Of a DNA stretch of 64,000 nucleotides, positions 54,980-63,517 are shown piece by piece (the stretch's first letter is position 1; every line of letters starts with the position of its first letter). Below the pieces are notes generated by a model. The model ran no database searches. It saw only the letters and a program-made list of their open reading frames with translations, and was not told the origin of the DNA. The stretch spans positions 1-64,000 of the forward strand of contig JAXLXI010000001.1 in assembly GCA_046328035.1 (NCBI GenBank), given 5' to 3'. This DNA comes from JBGASG01 sp046328035 (GTDB lineage: Bacteria > Cyanobacteriota > Vampirovibrionia > Obscuribacterales > Obscuribacteraceae). The position numbers were made by a program, and so were the translations under genes.

Positions 54980-57900
54980 TGAGTAACTTCTACTTCCAAC
55001 CTCCAGATCTGGCAGAATTCCCGAGACGTTCATACAGACGTTTTCTGGAAGAAACCCTGGGCGCCCTCTTCGCTGAAATCTCTCCGATTGCCAGCGAATT
55101 CAACCCGCGCCTTGAACTTTCGTTCGTCGGACCCGACGGGAAAGCTCACTGGAAGTTCGAAGACTATGCAGTTGATTCCGGTTATCCCAGTTCTGCCGAG
55201 CAAGCTCGCAAAACCAACATGACGCATGCCCGCCGCCTGCTCATGGATGTTTGGCTGCGTGACCTGCAAACCAACGAACTGCGCAAGTCGACAGCTTACA
55301 TGGGCGACCTGCCGGTAATCACCGATCGTGGAACATTCGTCATCAACGGTTCCGAGCGCGTGGTGCTTGGACAACTGGTGCGTGCACCGGGCATCTACTT
55401 CCAAATGAACAACCCGATGCTGTACAAGAGCTTGATTCTTGCTGAACTGGGCGCTCCGGTCTCGATCGAACTGGATCTGGAAACCGGCAGTGGCAAAACC
55501 AGCCGCGCCAAATGCCGTATCAAACTGCCCAAACGTGGTTGGGTAGCTGCCACCACAGTCTTGACCGCTATGGGCGTCGAACTGTCCACCATTCAAAAAC
55601 GTCTCGCTCCGCTTCTGGAAAAGAACCGCATCGAGTGGAAACAAGTCACTCAGCAAGAAGCGCTTTCCGTCGTCGGTCGCGCCTGGAAACCAGATGGTGG
55701 CGGCGGTTCGCAATCAGGTCATGCCGCTCTCAAAGAACTCACCGACAAACGTCGCTACTCACTCGGTTCGCTCGGTCGCCGCCGCTTCAACGACAAGCTG
55801 CGCCTGGAAGAGCGTTCTTCGCAATTGACCGCTGAAGATATTCTCGCCGCTATCGAATACATTCTGCTTTTGCCGCTCGGCTCCGGCCAAACAGATAACA
55901 TCGACAGCTTGGAAAACCGCCACCTGCGCGGTATCGGCGATGTGATGACCAAGGGTCTGCGTCCGGCGCTGGCACAAATGTCGCGCTCGATTCGCACCCG
56001 CCTCGAACTGTTCGAAGAAGATGAAATCGGCGTCGCCAATGATTTCGTCGATTCGCGCCCGTTCGTCAACGCCATGAGCAAGTTCTTCGCCGGCAACCCA
56101 CTGGTCCAATACCTCGACCAACAAAACCCACTTTCCGAACTGTCGCACAGAAGAAGAATCACCTCCTTCGGTCCTGGTGGCATCGACCCGAACGCCGCTC
56201 CGAACGAAATGCGCGATGTGCATCCGTCGCAAATCGGTCGCGTGTGCCTGGTCGAATCGCCTGAAGGTAAAAACTGCGGTATGGTGGCATATCTGGCAAC
56301 CTACTGCCGTATCGATGACGACGGCTTCATGACCGTTCCTTATCGCGTCGTTCAAAACGGACATGTGACCAATGAAGTCCGCTACCTGACACCATCGGAC
56401 GACAAGCGCTTCACGCTCGCTCCGCCCGACACCAAAGTCGAAAACGACATGATTCAAGGACCGTTCGTTTCGGCACGCTGCGGCGAACAATTCTTCGAAG
56501 TGACACCAGATCAAGTAGACATGATCGGTATCGCTCCGCAAGGTTTCATCTCGGTCGGATCGGCTCTCATTCCTTTCCTCGAGCATGATGACGCTAACCG
56601 GGCACTGATGGGCGGCGGCATGATGCGCCAAACTCTGCCCTTGATCAAGCCGGAACGTCCGCGCGTCGGCACCGGCATGGAAAAAATCGTCGCTCGCTCG
56701 TCCGGTCACTCGGTCGTCGCCCGCCGCGCCGGTACCGTCAGCCTGGTCAATGGCGATCAAATCGTCATCACCCAGGCTTCCGGCGAATCGCGCACCTACA
56801 ACATGATCCGTTTCGACCGCACCAACCAGAACACGATTCTCGACCAGCGCCCGATCGTCAGACAAGGCGATCGCGTCGAAGCCGGTCAGATCATCGCTGA
56901 CGGTCCTGGTATCGATCAAGGCGAACTGGCTCTGGGAAGAAACCTTCTCGTCGCCTTCGTTCCGTGGAACGGCTACAACTTCGAAGATGCGATTGTTGTC
57001 CGTCAAGGTTTGATTCGCGACCACAAACTTTCGCACATCGAAATCGAAAAGCACTCTATCGGCGTTCACCAGACTCTGCGCGGACCAGAAATCCTGACGC
57101 CGGAATTGCCGAACGTCGCCGGCAAAGACCTCGAGCATCTCGACGAACGCGGCATCGCCATGGTCGGCAGCTACGTCAACCCCGGCGATATTCTCGTCGC
57201 CAAATTGAGCCCGAAAGAAGCTCGCGCCCTCTCCGCTGAAGAAGAACTCTTGCAAGCTATCTTCGGTAAAGTGGCGGAAGAAATGGCTGACAGCAGCCTG
57301 CGTGTTCCGCACGGCTCCGGCGGTCGCGTTATCGATGTCCGCATCTTCACGCCGGAAACCACACCGGAATTGAAAGCCGGCATCATCTGCGAAATCGAAG
57401 TACTTATCGCGCGTTTGTGCCCGCTCGAAGTCGGCGACAAGCTGGCTGGACGTCACGGCAACAAAGGTATCGTTTCGATCGTAGTGCCCGACCAAGACAT
57501 GCCTTACCTGCCGGACGGCACCCCGTGCGACATCGTCTTGAATCCACTGGGCGTCCCCAGCCGTATGAACGTCGGTCAAGTCTTCGACACACAACTCGGT
57601 CTTTATTCCAGCATCCTCAATCGTCACTATCGCATTCACCAGTTCGACGAATCGCTGGAAAAAGATGCTTCCTTCAAACTCGTCACCCAAGCTCTTGCCG
57701 AAGTGCGCAAACTGCCCGGCTACGAGTGGGTCACCGAGTCCGGCAAAGTGCAATTGTTTGACGGCAGAACAGGCGAAGCTTTCGACTCGCCGGTCCTGGT
57801 CGGCAGACAGTACATGCTGAAGCTCAACCAATTGGTTCTGCACAAAATCAATGCTCGCTCCGGATTGGGCGGACCGTACGCCGCTGTCACACAACAGCCG

Positions 57901-58890
57901 GTCGGCGGCAAAGCCAACCATGGCGGACAGCGCATGGGCGAAATGGAAGTCTGGGCAATTCAAGCCTACGGCGCTTCGCACCTGCTGCACGAAATGATGA
58001 CCATCAAGTCCGACGACATTCAAGGCCGCCATCAAGCTTATGCCGACATGGTGCAAGGCAAGGAAATCACCGCCGGCGGACGCACCGCTGCTTTCGACGG
58101 GCTGTGCTGCGAACTGCGCGGTCTTGGTCTGGAAGTGACTTTAGGCAAATACGTCGAAGCCGAACAAGAAGCTGCCGAGAAAGAAGCTCGCGATGCCGGC
58201 AGCAAGTCGCTTGAAGAAGAGTACATGGTTTCCAAAGTTGCTCAATTCGAAGAAGAAGGCAGAAACATCATCGAGATTCCGGCCGGCGATTACGAGCCTG
58301 TCGTACGCCCGACGCCGTCAGCACCGATCATCACCTCCGTCACCAACGCCAAAGGTGCTGTCAAAACCAAATTCGAAATGTCCATGGAGCCGCTCATCGA
58401 CGATGTCGAAGACGAACCGATCTCTTCCGATCTGCTCGATGCATTCATCAGCGAACAGACGACCGACATCCTCACCGACATGCCGGTTCGTGCCGACAAA
58501 GACGTTATGGATCCGGCAATGCTCGAAATGAGTCCGGAAACTCTGGAAGAGCTGGCTGAACTGGTCCACCCGATGGCGCTGGAACCGGAAGCCACCGTAG
58601 TTGGTGCTGCTGTTCAAGGTATCCCCTGCGCCGAACAAGTAGAACCGGAAGTGGTGCACGCTGAAGAACTGCAAGTTCCGGCGACCGAAGCTCCCTCCAC
58701 CGCCCAGGATGTCGCCAGATCGCTGGCCGCCAGCCTCTGGGCTGATGAATCCGACGAGATGCTCGACTTCCCGTCGATCAGTGAACTCGCGTCGCTCTCG
58801 CGACAACTTGCGCAACTCACCCAAACGGTGACCGTAGCGCCTGCCAAAAAGGAAGATGGCAATTCTGACAATCACAATCAGGACTCATAG
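54979..58890 (+). CDS. RNA polymerase beta-subunit homologue with long acidic tail
   Basis: RpoB homology covers residues 1-1054: PDLAEFPRRSYRRFLEETLG, MGDLPVITDRGTFVINGSER, YLDQQNPLSELSHRRRITSF, PWNGYNFEDAIV (about 667), LRVPHGSGGRVIDVRIF, GDKLAGRHGNKG, NPLGVPSRMNVGQ and GGQRMGEMEVWAIQAYGA. The catalytic acidic pair in NFED and the lysines of GDK and HGNKG are kept. Unusual points: SPEGKN in place of the near-universal TPEGPN (about 425), IARLCPLE where bacteria have IAQKRKI, and a tail of 249 residues (1055-1303) rich in Glu and Pro. No rpoC, rplJ or rplL is adjacent. The ATG overlaps the upstream stop. Either a diverged second beta subunit or an odd housekeeping one; the first is favoured. 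Confidence 0.92.
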   Translation: MSNFYFQPPDLAEFPRRSYRRFLEETLGALFAEISPIASEFNPRLELSFVGPDGKAHWKFEDYAVDSGYPSSAEQARKTNMTHARRLLMDVWLRDLQTNELRKSTAYMGDLPVITDRGTFVINGSERVVLGQLVRAPGIYFQMNNPMLYKSLILAELGAPVSIELDLETGSGKTSRAKCRIKLPKRGWVAATTVLTAMGVELSTIQKRLAPLLEKNRIEWKQVTQQEALSVVGRAWKPDGGGGSQSGHAALKELTDKRRYSLGSLGRRRFNDKLRLEERSSQLTAEDILAAIEYILLLPLGSGQTDNIDSLENRHLRGIGDVMTKGLRPALAQMSRSIRTRLELFEEDEIGVANDFVDSRPFVNAMSKFFAGNPLVQYLDQQNPLSELSHRRRITSFGPGGIDPNAAPNEMRDVHPSQIGRVCLVESPEGKNCGMVAYLATYCRIDDDGFMTVPYRVVQNGHVTNEVRYLTPSDDKRFTLAPPDTKVENDMIQGPFVSARCGEQFFEVTPDQVDMIGIAPQGFISVGSALIPFLEHDDANRALMGGGMMRQTLPLIKPERPRVGTGMEKIVARSSGHSVVARRAGTVSLVNGDQIVITQASGESRTYNMIRFDRTNQNTILDQRPIVRQGDRVEAGQIIADGPGIDQGELALGRNLLVAFVPWNGYNFEDAIVVRQGLIRDHKLSHIEIEKHSIGVHQTLRGPEILTPELPNVAGKDLEHLDERGIAMVGSYVNPGDILVAKLSPKEARALSAEEELLQAIFGKVAEEMADSSLRVPHGSGGRVIDVRIFTPETTPELKAGIICEIEVLIARLCPLEVGDKLAGRHGNKGIVSIVVPDQDMPYLPDGTPCDIVLNPLGVPSRMNVGQVFDTQLGLYSSILNRHYRIHQFDESLEKDASFKLVTQALAEVRKLPGYEWVTESGKVQLFDGRTGEAFDSPVLVGRQYMLKLNQLVLHKINARSGLGGPYAAVTQQPVGGKANHGGQRMGEMEVWAIQAYGASHLLHEMMTIKSDDIQGRHQAYADMVQGKEITAGGRTAAFDGLCCELRGLGLEVTLGKYVEAEQEAAEKEARDAGSKSLEEEYMVSKVAQFEEEGRNIIEIPAGDYEPVVRPTPSAPIITSVTNAKGAVKTKFEMSMEPLIDDVEDEPISSDLLDAFISEQTTDILTDMPVRADKDVMDPAMLEMSPETLEELAELVHPMALEPEATVVGAAVQGIPCAEQVEPEVVHAEELQVPATEAPSTAQDVARSLAASLWADESDEMLDFPSISELASLSRQLAQLTQTVTVAPAKKEDGNSDNHNQDS

Positions 58891-58903
58891 GAGAGACCAC
58901 ATA

Positions 58904-60391
58904 ATGTCAGGCAAGGATAGAGTTGGAGTTAAACAAACGTTGACGGCGATCAGCCTGATCATCACTGGTGTGGTGATGCTGTTCGCACCGACAACCGCTC
59001 GCGCTGAATATGCCGAGATGCTGTACAACCCGACCAAGCCATGCTTGTCCGGTCCGACGCAACAATCGACATTGCGTACTCCTTTGATCCATGGTGCTTC
59101 CTGGCAGCGTCCTAACCAAGCTGCTCCGCAAGGACAACCGCCGCCGGTCGGCGATGGCTCCATGGCTCCGCGTGTCATTCCCGGCGATCAAGGCGCTTCG
59201 AGCTTGCCTCCGTCCAGCTTTGCCGATCCGACACACGGCAACATTTTCGGAACCCGTGGCGCCCCGGGCACCAAAGGTCCAGTCATCAACAACTACGGTC
59301 GTTATCAAACACAACACGGTCAAATGGACGGTGTGTATGAAAACGGCGCGCCGATCAACGGTCAAGGTCTCTACGAAGGCGGCTGGGGCAACGGCGGCAA
59401 AAACACCTACGAACCCGGCTACGGCAACGGCGGTCAGGGCAAGTATGAAAACGGCGCCGGCAACGGCGGACAGGGACTCTTCGAAGGCGGCTGGGGCAAC
59501 AATGGCAAAGGCACCTTTGAAGGTGGCTATGGCAACGGCGGTCAGGGCATGTTCGAAGGCGGCGCCGGCAATGGCGGTCAAGGACTGTTCGAAGGCGGCC
59601 AGGGCAATGGCGGTCGCGGCACGTTCGAAGGCGGTCAGGGCAACGGTGGTCGTGGTTTCTTCGAAGGCGGCGCTGGTAACGGCGGTCAAGGCGTGTTCGA
59701 AGGCGGTGGCGGCAACGGCGGTCAGGGACTGTTCGAAGGCGGCCAGGGCAACGGCGGACGCGGCGTATTTGAAAGTGGTGCCGGCAACGGCGGCAACGGT
59801 CAGTTCGAAGGTGGTGCCGGCAATGGTGGCACACGTCAGAACGACTTCGGCGGCGGCAACGGCGGACAACAAGTCGTCAACAACGGCGGCAACAACAATG
59901 GTCTCGGCATCGTTAACAACGGCGGAGCCAAAGCTGGAGCCAACGGCGAACAAGACACCCAACTCAACCGTCAAAAACAACAACCAAAATATGACTTCAT
60001 GGGACCGCTCCCGACAGTAAGAGTCTTCTCTCGCTATCTGGTTATCCTGGGCGTCGTTATGGCCACCATCATCGTTGCTCTGGCAGCGTGGTCGATGGTC
60101 TTCGGCAGCCCGTACGGCGGTTCGCGAGTCATCGGTGCAGTCGGTGGTTTGCTCCTCCTGCTCGCCGGCTACACCATCTGGAAGATCGTCCAGATGAACA
60201 CCTTTGATTTCAACTCTACTGACACCTGGGCGCAGTACCAAGACGGCACGCGCATGAACATTCCAGGACCGGGCGGTGGTGGACCGGGTGGACCGTTCCT
60301 TCCGCCGACCAATCCGGGACCGGCTCCAGCAGGACCAGCAGGACCAGCAGGACCAGCGAACCCGGGTGGACCAGCGAACCCAGGACCATAA
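58904..60391 (+). CDS. Exported Gly-rich repeat protein with two-helix tail
   Basis: The ATG at 58904 has AGGAGAG upstream and lies 13 bases after the rpoB-like stop. Residues 1-34 are a signal peptide ending ARA. Residues about 159-316 are twelve to thirteen 12-residue repeats of the type GGxGNGGQGLFE. Two membrane helices follow (about 377-400, RYLVILGVVMATIIVALAAW; and 409-430, VIGAVGGLLLLLAGYTIWKI) with a short Gly/Pro loop. The end is Pro/Gly/Ala-rich. Signal peptide plus two close C-terminal helices resembles VirB2/TrbC pilins in topology, but the length and repeats do not, so this is only a hint. Confidence 0.8.
   Translation: MSGKDRVGVKQTLTAISLIITGVVMLFAPTTARAEYAEMLYNPTKPCLSGPTQQSTLRTPLIHGASWQRPNQAAPQGQPPPVGDGSMAPRVIPGDQGASSLPPSSFADPTHGNIFGTRGAPGTKGPVINNYGRYQTQHGQMDGVYENGAPINGQGLYEGGWGNGGKNTYEPGYGNGGQGKYENGAGNGGQGLFEGGWGNNGKGTFEGGYGNGGQGMFEGGAGNGGQGLFEGGQGNGGRGTFEGGQGNGGRGFFEGGAGNGGQGVFEGGGGNGGQGLFEGGQGNGGRGVFESGAGNGGNGQFEGGAGNGGTRQNDFGGGNGGQQVVNNGGNNNGLGIVNNGGAKAGANGEQDTQLNRQKQQPKYDFMGPLPTVRVFSRYLVILGVVMATIIVALAAWSMVFGSPYGGSRVIGAVGGLLLLLAGYTIWKIVQMNTFDFNSTDTWAQYQDGTRMNIPGPGGGGPGGPFLPPTNPGPAPAGPAGPAGPANPGGPANPGP
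59378..59850. repeat. Tandem 36-bp coding repeats (12-residue units)
   Basis: Twelve regular units and a degenerate thirteenth encode GGxGNGGxGxFE. Third codon positions differ between units, so the array is not from very recent expansion. It lies within the Gly-rich protein gene. Confidence 0.9.
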
Positions 60392-60409
60392 GCAAGAAAC
60401 TCACACTGC

Positions 60410-60424
60410 GCGAAAAACATCAGT
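60410..60424. repeat. Half copy of the hairpin repeat
   Basis: GCGAAAAACATCAGT is the exact reverse complement of 49651-49665 and matches 27757-27771 with one change. It lies 19 bases after the Gly-rich gene stop. The other arm of the hairpin is missing. Confidence 0.5.
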
Positions 60425-60458
60425 ATTACCGACAGACAACTAGCAGCAGACCACGGAC

Positions 60459-61151
60459 ATGACAGCCACGAAACGTATCCAAATTGCATTGACCAGCGCC
60501 ATCTTCGCTGCCACCACTTTCGCCTCCATGGCGCAAGCGACGCAGCCGAACGGCGGTCATCCGCAACAAAAAGGAGACGTTTTCAACCGCACCACGGCAC
60601 CTGTGCCGAATGCTGCTGCCAACACCTACAAGCGTCCGACTCCCCCGTGGGTCATGCCGCGAGTAACTCCGCAATCGAAACCGTTGGAGTGGATGGAAGC
60701 CTATGACGACGCTGTTGGTCACTACAAAGTGACGGTCAGCGAAGCCGTGATTATGAAAAAGCCGCTCAATCAAGAAGTCGAGCGGGTCATGGAATGGTCG
60801 CGCACTGCTGCCGGAATCGCGAAGAGATACCGTCTGCTAGCTAAGACCATTCGTTCGATGCCGCCCTGCAATGGAATGCCGGAAAGCACAGTCTACATGC
60901 AGAACATGGCGGACTGGTACGACGATTCCGCTGCGGTTTTCGAAGATATGATTCGCCCACGCAAGGCGGCCAAGACTCAAGAAGAACTGCAAGCCTCGCT
61001 GGAAGAAATTCATACCCGTGTCGAAGGGCTCAGACAGCAATATCGCTCTCTAAAAATGATGGATTCCAAAATGAGAGTCACTTACAACCTTCACCAACCG
61101 CGTCATGATGATGCACTTTTGCAATACACAACACGTGATCCTAACCTATGA
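60459..61151 (+). CDS. Small exported helical protein
   Basis: A signal peptide (residues 1-27, cleavage near AQA) precedes a Pro/Asn-rich linker and a helical body of about 160 residues (EWMEAYDDAVGHYKVTVSEA, YMQNMADWYDDSAAVFEDMI, QEELQASLEEIHTRVEGLRQ). There is one cysteine in the mature part and no motif. It lies 67 bases after the Gly-rich gene on the same strand, so it is probably part of the same transcript. Family not recognised. Confidence 0.75.
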   Translation: MTATKRIQIALTSAIFAATTFASMAQATQPNGGHPQQKGDVFNRTTAPVPNAAANTYKRPTPPWVMPRVTPQSKPLEWMEAYDDAVGHYKVTVSEAVIMKKPLNQEVERVMEWSRTAAGIAKRYRLLAKTIRSMPPCNGMPESTVYMQNMADWYDDSAAVFEDMIRPRKAAKTQEELQASLEEIHTRVEGLRQQYRSLKMMDSKMRVTYNLHQPRHDDALLQYTTRDPNL

Positions 61152-61261
61152 AGAACGGTTGAAAACATATAGAGTCTAACTGAGTCGCAAGACTCCCCCC
61201 ACACCAAGAAGCACACCCCCGAAAGATCGCTGGCAAAACAACAAAACGAGGACCACCCCCA

Positions 61262-62035
61262 ATGGCCATTCAACTAAGCGACAGAGACATGATGATCTTC
61301 AAACTGATTGAAGAGCATCAAGTTCTCCTCGAAAAACACATCGCCTGGTTTATCTCTTGCGACGATAAACCGGTATTGATCCGCGACCGTCTACGCAAAC
61401 TCTTCTACCTCGATTACCTCCTGTGCGAACGGCACGGCGGCAAACTTCCGTGGTGGACAACCCCCACGAAACCGCTTGTGTATATGCTCTCGCCGATGAC
61501 GCGCGAGTTGTTGACTGCACAGAGCACCGACATCGACCTGGGCAACTGCGACAGCCAGCGCCACCTTCTGGAAGTGGCTAATCTTCGCATGCTCTTCTTG
61601 GTCGACCAAAAGGACGGCTTGATCAGCAATGTCGCTTGGACAACCACGAAAGCGGTTCCCGGCACGACGGCAATTGATGCCAAGATCTCTTTTAACCGCA
61701 ATGGTGTAGATCACCGTATCGGTATCATCAACCAGCCGAAAGCTGATCGCGCGGAACTGACCGCCGTCTGCGAAAAGGCGCTGGAGAGCGGTGAGATCGA
61801 CATGATCTGGATTGTCTCGCGCGATGATGCTCATCAAGAAGCAGTTCAAAACGAACTGGCTGGCTCCAGCATCTGCCAGCGCATCGCGTTCGTGACGCAC
61901 CAGGATATCTACAAGAACGGCATCGTAAAAGCCAAATGGCAGAGCACTGAAAGACAGTACGCCTCGGTGTGCGCGGAATCTGTCGCCAGCTCTTCGCTCA
62001 GCATTCGCAGCTTGACGCCAGCTCAAGCCTGCTAA
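61262..62035 (+). CDS. Winged-helix protein resembling replication-relaxation proteins
   Basis: The first 75 residues look like a winged helix (LSDRDMMIFKLIEEHQVLLE, LIRDRLRKLFYLDYLL, KPLVYMLSPMTREL), as in the replication-relaxation family found on plasmids and integrative elements. A nuclease-like or regulatory-like alpha/beta domain follows (TTAIDAKISFNRNGVDHRIG). No catalytic residues can be assigned. It ends the same-strand run and is followed by a strong terminator. It may be the regulator of this cluster, which is inference. Confidence 0.6.
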   Translation: MAIQLSDRDMMIFKLIEEHQVLLEKHIAWFISCDDKPVLIRDRLRKLFYLDYLLCERHGGKLPWWTTPTKPLVYMLSPMTRELLTAQSTDIDLGNCDSQRHLLEVANLRMLFLVDQKDGLISNVAWTTTKAVPGTTAIDAKISFNRNGVDHRIGIINQPKADRAELTAVCEKALESGEIDMIWIVSRDDAHQEAVQNELAGSSICQRIAFVTHQDIYKNGIVKAKWQSTERQYASVCAESVASSSLSIRSLTPAQAC

Positions 62036-62097
62036 ACAGACTTCGATACGGGTGTGAAGGAGTCCTCGCCTGAACGCCTGTATGGGAGAAAAAGCCG

Positions 62098-62127
62098 GAA
62101 AAAGCCCACTGAAAGGTGGGCTTTTTC
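62098..62127. terminator. Strong bidirectional terminator closing the rpoB-like cluster
   Basis: A perfect 12-bp stem GAAAAAGCCCAC/GTGGGCTTTTTC with a six-base loop gives T tracts on both strands. It lies between the winged-helix gene and the convergent TPR gene. Confidence 0.92.
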
Positions 62128-62167
62128 TGTGGGAGCGGCGCTGCTCTCGATAGCTCGAAACGCGCCG

Positions 62168-63517
62168 TCAATCGTCGAGATTCTTGCCTCGCAGCAATGA
62201 ATCAGCATCGATTGAAATGGCTTTCCAGCTGCCTGTAATCAAGCCGCTGGTCTCCTTGTCGAGGTCAGCAGCTTCGCGATCGCGACCAACAGTTCTCAGC
62301 AAGGCTGCGTAGTTCTTAGTGACAGCGAGCGTTTCCGCATGGTCTGTGCCGAGGATTTTTCTCCTGATGGTCATCGCTCCCAGGTAGTTTTCCTCAGCTT
62401 CTGCGTATCTGCCTTGCACGTGATAGAGGCTTGCCAGGTTATTTAAGCACGTGGCTACGTTCGGATGCTCTTTTCCGGTGGTGGCAGTGTAAATGTCCCG
62501 GCATTTCTTTGTGTACGCTTCTGCTTCGGAATAGCGACCGAGCAAATAGTGCAATCCGGCCAGTTTGTTGGCGGTGTAAGCAACGGCCGGATGCGCTTCT
62601 CCGATGGCTGCCAGCTTGATTTGCAGAGAACGCCACCAGGCCATTTCTGCCTGTCCATATTTTTCGGTGGAGAACATGATGTCTCCGATGCGATCGAGCG
62701 AATAGGAGAGTTTCTCTTGCGACGGAAAGCGCTCGGCTAAGTTGATCGCTTGATTCCACAGATCGAGCGACTCATTCTTGTGTCCGGTGGCGAGAAATTT
62801 TTCGGCGCGGTTCTTTAAGTCTTCCCAGAGTTCCTCATCGGCTTGGATGGAATTCTTTTCGACTTCCGCTGGTTGTTTTTCCTCCGCCAGACCGGCAAGC
62901 GACTCCGCAGAAATCGCTTTGTTGCGGAACAGCTGTCCGGTGCCGCCTGGCTTTTCAGCAGCCACAGCTGCTGCCGGCTGGGCAACTGGAGACTTGATCT
63001 TGTCGGCTTCCGGTTGTCGATTGGTCTTGATCAAAAGATCGATATAGCTGTCTCGCAACTTGCCAACGTCGGGATGCGTCTCACCAAGTTCTTTGGTTTT
63101 TACAGCCAGAGCCAGCTTGTAGAGCGGCTCCGCCTGCCCGTACTTTTGCTGCATGTGATAGACATTGGCCAGATTATGAGCGGCAAAACCGCTCTTCACA
63201 TGGGTGTCACCATGCAGTTTGCGGAAGATTTCCAAAACCTGAAAGCAGGGTCTTTCGGCCTGCCTGAACTTGCCTTGCAAGCAGAAGGTTTCAGATTGAC
63301 CTTCCAGCGTTTTTACAAGGCGCTCATCCGTGGGACCGAAAGTCTCGGCTTCTTGCAAAGCAGCTGACCAGCTGGTTTCTGCGTAACCAAACTTTCCTTC
63401 CGCCGTGGCTTTCTTAGCCTGCTCAAAGAACTTGAGCCAATCTGCGTCATCCATAGGAGTGACTTCCTTGGTCGGTGGGGCAGTAGACGATAGCGTGGGT
63501 ACCTCAACAATCATCAC
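62168..63517 (-). CDS. Kinesin-light-chain-type TPR protein
   Basis: The 449-residue product has two blocks of TPRs of the kinesin-light-chain/NB-ARC-associated type with the pattern HP.VA...NNLA.LY..QG.Y.EAE..Y..AL (for example HPNVATCLNNLASLYHVQGR, YGQAEPLYKLALAVKTKELG). A Pro/Ala linker separates the blocks (about 180-235). No signal peptide or membrane segment, so probably cytoplasmic. Function unknown beyond protein binding. Confidence 0.88.
   Translation of the reverse strand: MMIVEVPTLSSTAPPTKEVTPMDDADWLKFFEQAKKATAEGKFGYAETSWSAALQEAETFGPTDERLVKTLEGQSETFCLQGKFRQAERPCFQVLEIFRKLHGDTHVKSGFAAHNLANVYHMQQKYGQAEPLYKLALAVKTKELGETHPDVGKLRDSYIDLLIKTNRQPEADKIKSPVAQPAAAVAAEKPGGTGQLFRNKAISAESLAGLAEEKQPAEVEKNSIQADEELWEDLKNRAEKFLATGHKNESLDLWNQAINLAERFPSQEKLSYSLDRIGDIMFSTEKYGQAEMAWWRSLQIKLAAIGEAHPAVAYTANKLAGLHYLLGRYSEAEAYTKKCRDIYTATTGKEHPNVATCLNNLASLYHVQGRYAEAEENYLGAMTIRRKILGTDHAETLAVTKNYAALLRTVGRDREAADLDKETSGLITGSWKAISIDADSLLRGKNLDD

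Noticed and set aside
55759..58056. Antisense open frame of 765 codons over the rpoB-like gene
   Set aside because: It arises from strong codon bias of the sense gene; the translation has no domain or signal and the sense strand encodes a clear RpoB.
58907..60241. Antisense frame of 444 codons over the Gly-rich gene
   Set aside because: It mirrors the 36-bp repeat array; the sense protein has a signal peptide, ribosome site and membrane helices.
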